DNA from: Aliivibrio finisterrensis
Lineage (GTDB): Bacteria > Pseudomonadota > Gammaproteobacteria > Enterobacterales > Vibrionaceae
Length of the DNA: 64,000 nt
Assembly (NCBI RefSeq): GCF_008933155.1
Contig: NZ_WBVP01000004.1
Span: 62,001 to 126,000 of the forward strand
Reading direction: 5' to 3'
Every line of letters starts with the position of its first letter. Positions within the stretch are counted from its first letter, which is position 1. Under the pieces are notes generated by a model. That model saw only the letters and a list, made by a program, of their open reading frames with translations, made no database searches and was not told the DNA's origin. Positions 61,963 through 64,000 of the stretch are shown piece by piece. Position numbers and translations under genes: made by a program.

Positions 61963-62809
61963 AACTTACCTGTAAAGGGTTATGATCAGAAGCGTTGCTC
62001 TTTATTGAGTGCGCTTCTTTTACTTTTAATCCACGATAAAAAATATGGTCTAACGGTAAGCCTGTAATAAAACGCATTCTTTCATCTGGTGTAAAGATCA
62101 CTTCTTTTAAATTCAACCGTTCAGTTTGCTGGGTTAATTCACTTAACCTTGCATCACTCCAAGAATTAAAATCACCTGCAACAATTAAAGGACCTTGCTG
62201 TTCTTCGACCTCCTTAGAGAGCGACTCTATTTGGTTTTTATAATCTTCAGTTCCTAAGGTAAAGTTAATCGCATGAAGATTAACAACCATCAAGTTTTCA
62301 CCATTCGAGAGTTTATATTCAGACAATAGTGCCGATTTAGGCAAGCGAAGCCAAGGCTCTATTGCGGTATGCGCACACACTTTGGTTGCCGGCGATTTTG
62401 CTAACGTTAATACACCTGCGCTAGTATCAAACACATCAAAGGCACGCACTAATTCTGCTGAGTACGATCTATCAATCACAAATTGCTTTAGCTCGGGCGT
62501 TAGAATGGCTTCTTGCAGCAACACTAAATCTGATGGTTCAGATAATGCCTTTAATGCTTTTTCCCAATCCACTTTCTGTTGTTTATAAATATTCCACACC
62601 AATACATTCAATTGACCATTACGGTCAATCGGTGCAGAAACATCAAACTGAGCACAACCGGATTTATATTGAGGAACAACTTGCTCTGGTGTTGAGGAGA
62701 TCTCAATAAATTCAGGATCTGTAGGTACAGTGAAAATAAATGCCTTTGCCGTCAACGTTAAACCAACAGCAATCGCAGCACATGATAATAAGCGGGTTTT
62801 CATTTTCAT
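61943..62809 (-). CDS. endonuclease/exonuclease/phosphatase family protein (YafD-like)
   Basis: A 288-residue protein with an N-terminal hydrophobic stretch (LLSCAAIAVGLTLTAKAFIF) and the EEP fold: LVWNIYKQQ, LLQEAIL, VAGDFNSWSD and DHNPLQVSF. Metal and catalytic residues are therefore present. Similar to YafD, whose substrate is unproven. The start is taken as ATG 62809, although ATG 62803 is possible. Confidence 0.87.
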   Translation of the reverse strand: MKMKTRLLSCAAIAVGLTLTAKAFIFTVPTDPEFIEISSTPEQVVPQYKSGCAQFDVSAPIDRNGQLNVLVWNIYKQQKVDWEKALKALSEPSDLVLLQEAILTPELKQFVIDRSYSAELVRAFDVFDTSAGVLTLAKSPATKVCAHTAIEPWLRLPKSALLSEYKLSNGENLMVVNLHAINFTLGTEDYKNQIESLSKEVEEQQGPLIVAGDFNSWSDARLSELTQQTERLNLKEVIFTPDERMRFITGLPLDHIFYRGLKVKEAHSIKSNASDHNPLQVSFSLKTR

Positions 62810-62813
62810 AAAC

Positions 62814-62840
62814 AAAAAAAGGAGTGAATCATCACTCCTT
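62814..62840 (-). terminator. terminator between glnB and the YafD-like gene
   Basis: GGAGTGA pairs with TCACTCC around a four-base loop and is followed on the minus strand by seven T residues, just ahead of the YafD-like start. Confidence 0.83.
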
Positions 62841-62896
62841 CCTTAAAATAGTAATAATGCTAACTAGATTAGCAGATACTCATGTTTATGTGGGTA

Positions 62897-63244
<348 letters not shown>

Positions 63245-63312
63245 TTAACATTCATAAATAGTATCCGCCTATTATCCTTGAGCCAAAGCGAACATACAAC
63301 CTAGGAATTACA

Positions 63313-63624
63313 TTACTTCATTGTCGAATAATAGGCTGCTAAATTTGCCATATCGGTATCACTTAACATTGCTGCCATTGGTTGCATTACAGCTGAATTA
63401 CCACCACTGCGTTGCTTATTTTTATACGCTTTCAATGAAGATTCAATATATTGAGCATTTTGACCTTTCAGGTTTGGATAACCTGGAATAACCGCAATAC
63501 CATCAGCGCCATGACAAGAAGCACATATCGTCGATTTTGCTTTTCCTGCTGCCGCATCCCCTGCCGCTAGTGTTGGTGCTGATGCAAATAAAGCGACAAA
63601 CGCCAATCCAATTATTTTTTTCAT
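63313..63624 (-). CDS. small class I cytochrome c
   Basis: A 103-residue periplasmic c-type cytochrome: signal peptide MKKIIGLAFVALFASAPTLAA, one haem motif CASCH near residue 35, and a likely axial methionine in SAVMQPMAAML. It resembles the c553/c5-type monohaem cytochromes. Partner unknown. Confidence 0.92.
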   Translation of the reverse strand: MKKIIGLAFVALFASAPTLAAGDAAAGKAKSTICASCHGADGIAVIPGYPNLKGQNAQYIESSLKAYKNKQRSGGNSAVMQPMAAMLSDTDMANLAAYYSTMK

Positions 63625-63675
63625 TCCATTGCTCCTTATTATTTTTGGTTATTTTGCCAAGTTAGTTATCAATGT

Positions 63676-64000
63676 CTATTCAAATTCAGTTTTATGCCAG
63701 TGTAGCTCACATTCTTCGCCTGAAAATTTTTTACAAACAAATAAGCCCGCAACAGCAGCCAGTTCATCATTATAAAAAACCATTGGCATTCGAGTTCTTT
63801 GCCAACTGGGTACTTCATACTCTTGATATAACTTTTTCATTTTTCGACTGTGCTGACGAGCTTCAGGATGAGGCGTTAAACCTACCACATTAAAACGTAC
63901 TTCAACTTTCTCGTTTTCTGAAGGTGCTCTTAATAACAAAGCCTCTTGATTTGAAGAGGTAATGGTAGCGGCTTTATCCTCTGCCACTACTGGTAACAAG
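63676..64000 (-). CDS. tilS: tRNA(Ile)-lysidine synthase, C-terminal part (5' end outside window)
   Basis: The frame runs off the right edge of the window; about 108 residues are visible. The C-terminal segment HSRKMKKLYQEYEVPSWQ with MPMVFYNDELAAVAGLFV matches the substrate-binding C-terminal domain of TilS, which modifies the anticodon of AUA-reading tRNA-Ile. The apparent TTG start at 63999 is an internal codon. Confidence 0.82.
   Translation of the reverse strand, partial: LLPVVAEDKAATITSSNQEALLLRAPSENEKVEVRFNVVGLTPHPEARQHSRKMKKLYQEYEVPSWQRTRMPMVFYNDELAAVAGLFVCKKFSGEECELHWHKTEFE

Overview
The window reads as chromosomal DNA of a Vibrionaceae bacterium, most likely the Aliivibrio (Vibrio fischeri) group. 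The grounds are the AT-rich composition, the Vibrio-type gene order around ligA-zipA-cysZ-cysK-ptsHI-crr, the nap cluster divergent from narQP, and proteins typical of vibrios (TIGR02808, DUF2956, TIGR03503, DUF2897). Genus and species are inferred from gene content alone. Nearly everything is core metabolism or cell envelope. I see no rRNA, tRNA, CRISPR array, intact mobile element or prophage.

Layout. 1-2965: riboflavin genes (ribBA, ribE, ribD) with nrdR on the minus strand. 3145-10117: a NIT-domain chemoreceptor and a small lipoprotein gene (+) face a very large AcfD/SslE-type M60 metalloprotease lipoprotein (-) across a shared terminator. 10373-15641: gltX, a UPF0319 protein, a general porin and a ChiP/OprD-type porin, all minus. 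16168-24307: ligA and zipA (-), then cysZ, cysK, ptsH, ptsI and crr (+). 24386-26812: a DyP-type peroxidase, a small exported protein, a DUF2919 membrane protein and a divergent DUF2956 gene. 26931-34364: periplasmic nitrate reductase napFDABC plus a 43-residue membrane protein (-), divergent from narQ-narP and a DUF4156 lipoprotein (+).

34478-46007: a small winged-helix protein, a Spx/ArsC-like protein, dapE, a VanY-type peptidase, DUF2897, bamC and dapA (-), gcvR-bcp (+), perM with a TusA-like protein (-), bepA-arsC-DUF2069 (+) and DUF2066 (-). 46208-51753: uraA, upp, purM, purN, a YafJ-type amidotransferase and gmhA. 52107-54554: fadE behind a likely FadR operator. 54627-64000: a tiny hypothetical gene, the decayed remains of an IS1595-family transposase, then TIGR03503, dnaQ, rnhA, a YafS-like methyltransferase, gloB, mltD, a Yip1-like protein, a YafD-like phosphatase, glnB, a cytochrome c and the 3' end of tilS.

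How the parts fit. NarQ-NarP would sense nitrate and control the divergent nap operon; a NarP-like 7-2-7 inverted repeat and an FNR-like half-conserved site lie between them. HPr, enzyme I and IIA-Glc form the PTS phosphorelay. The two porin genes share a 19-base element in their leaders (17 of 19 identical), and the ChiP-type porin gene ends in two tandem terminators enclosing a further hairpin. These, together with the AcfD locus outside any island, are the least explained features here. No obviously new multi-gene system stands out.
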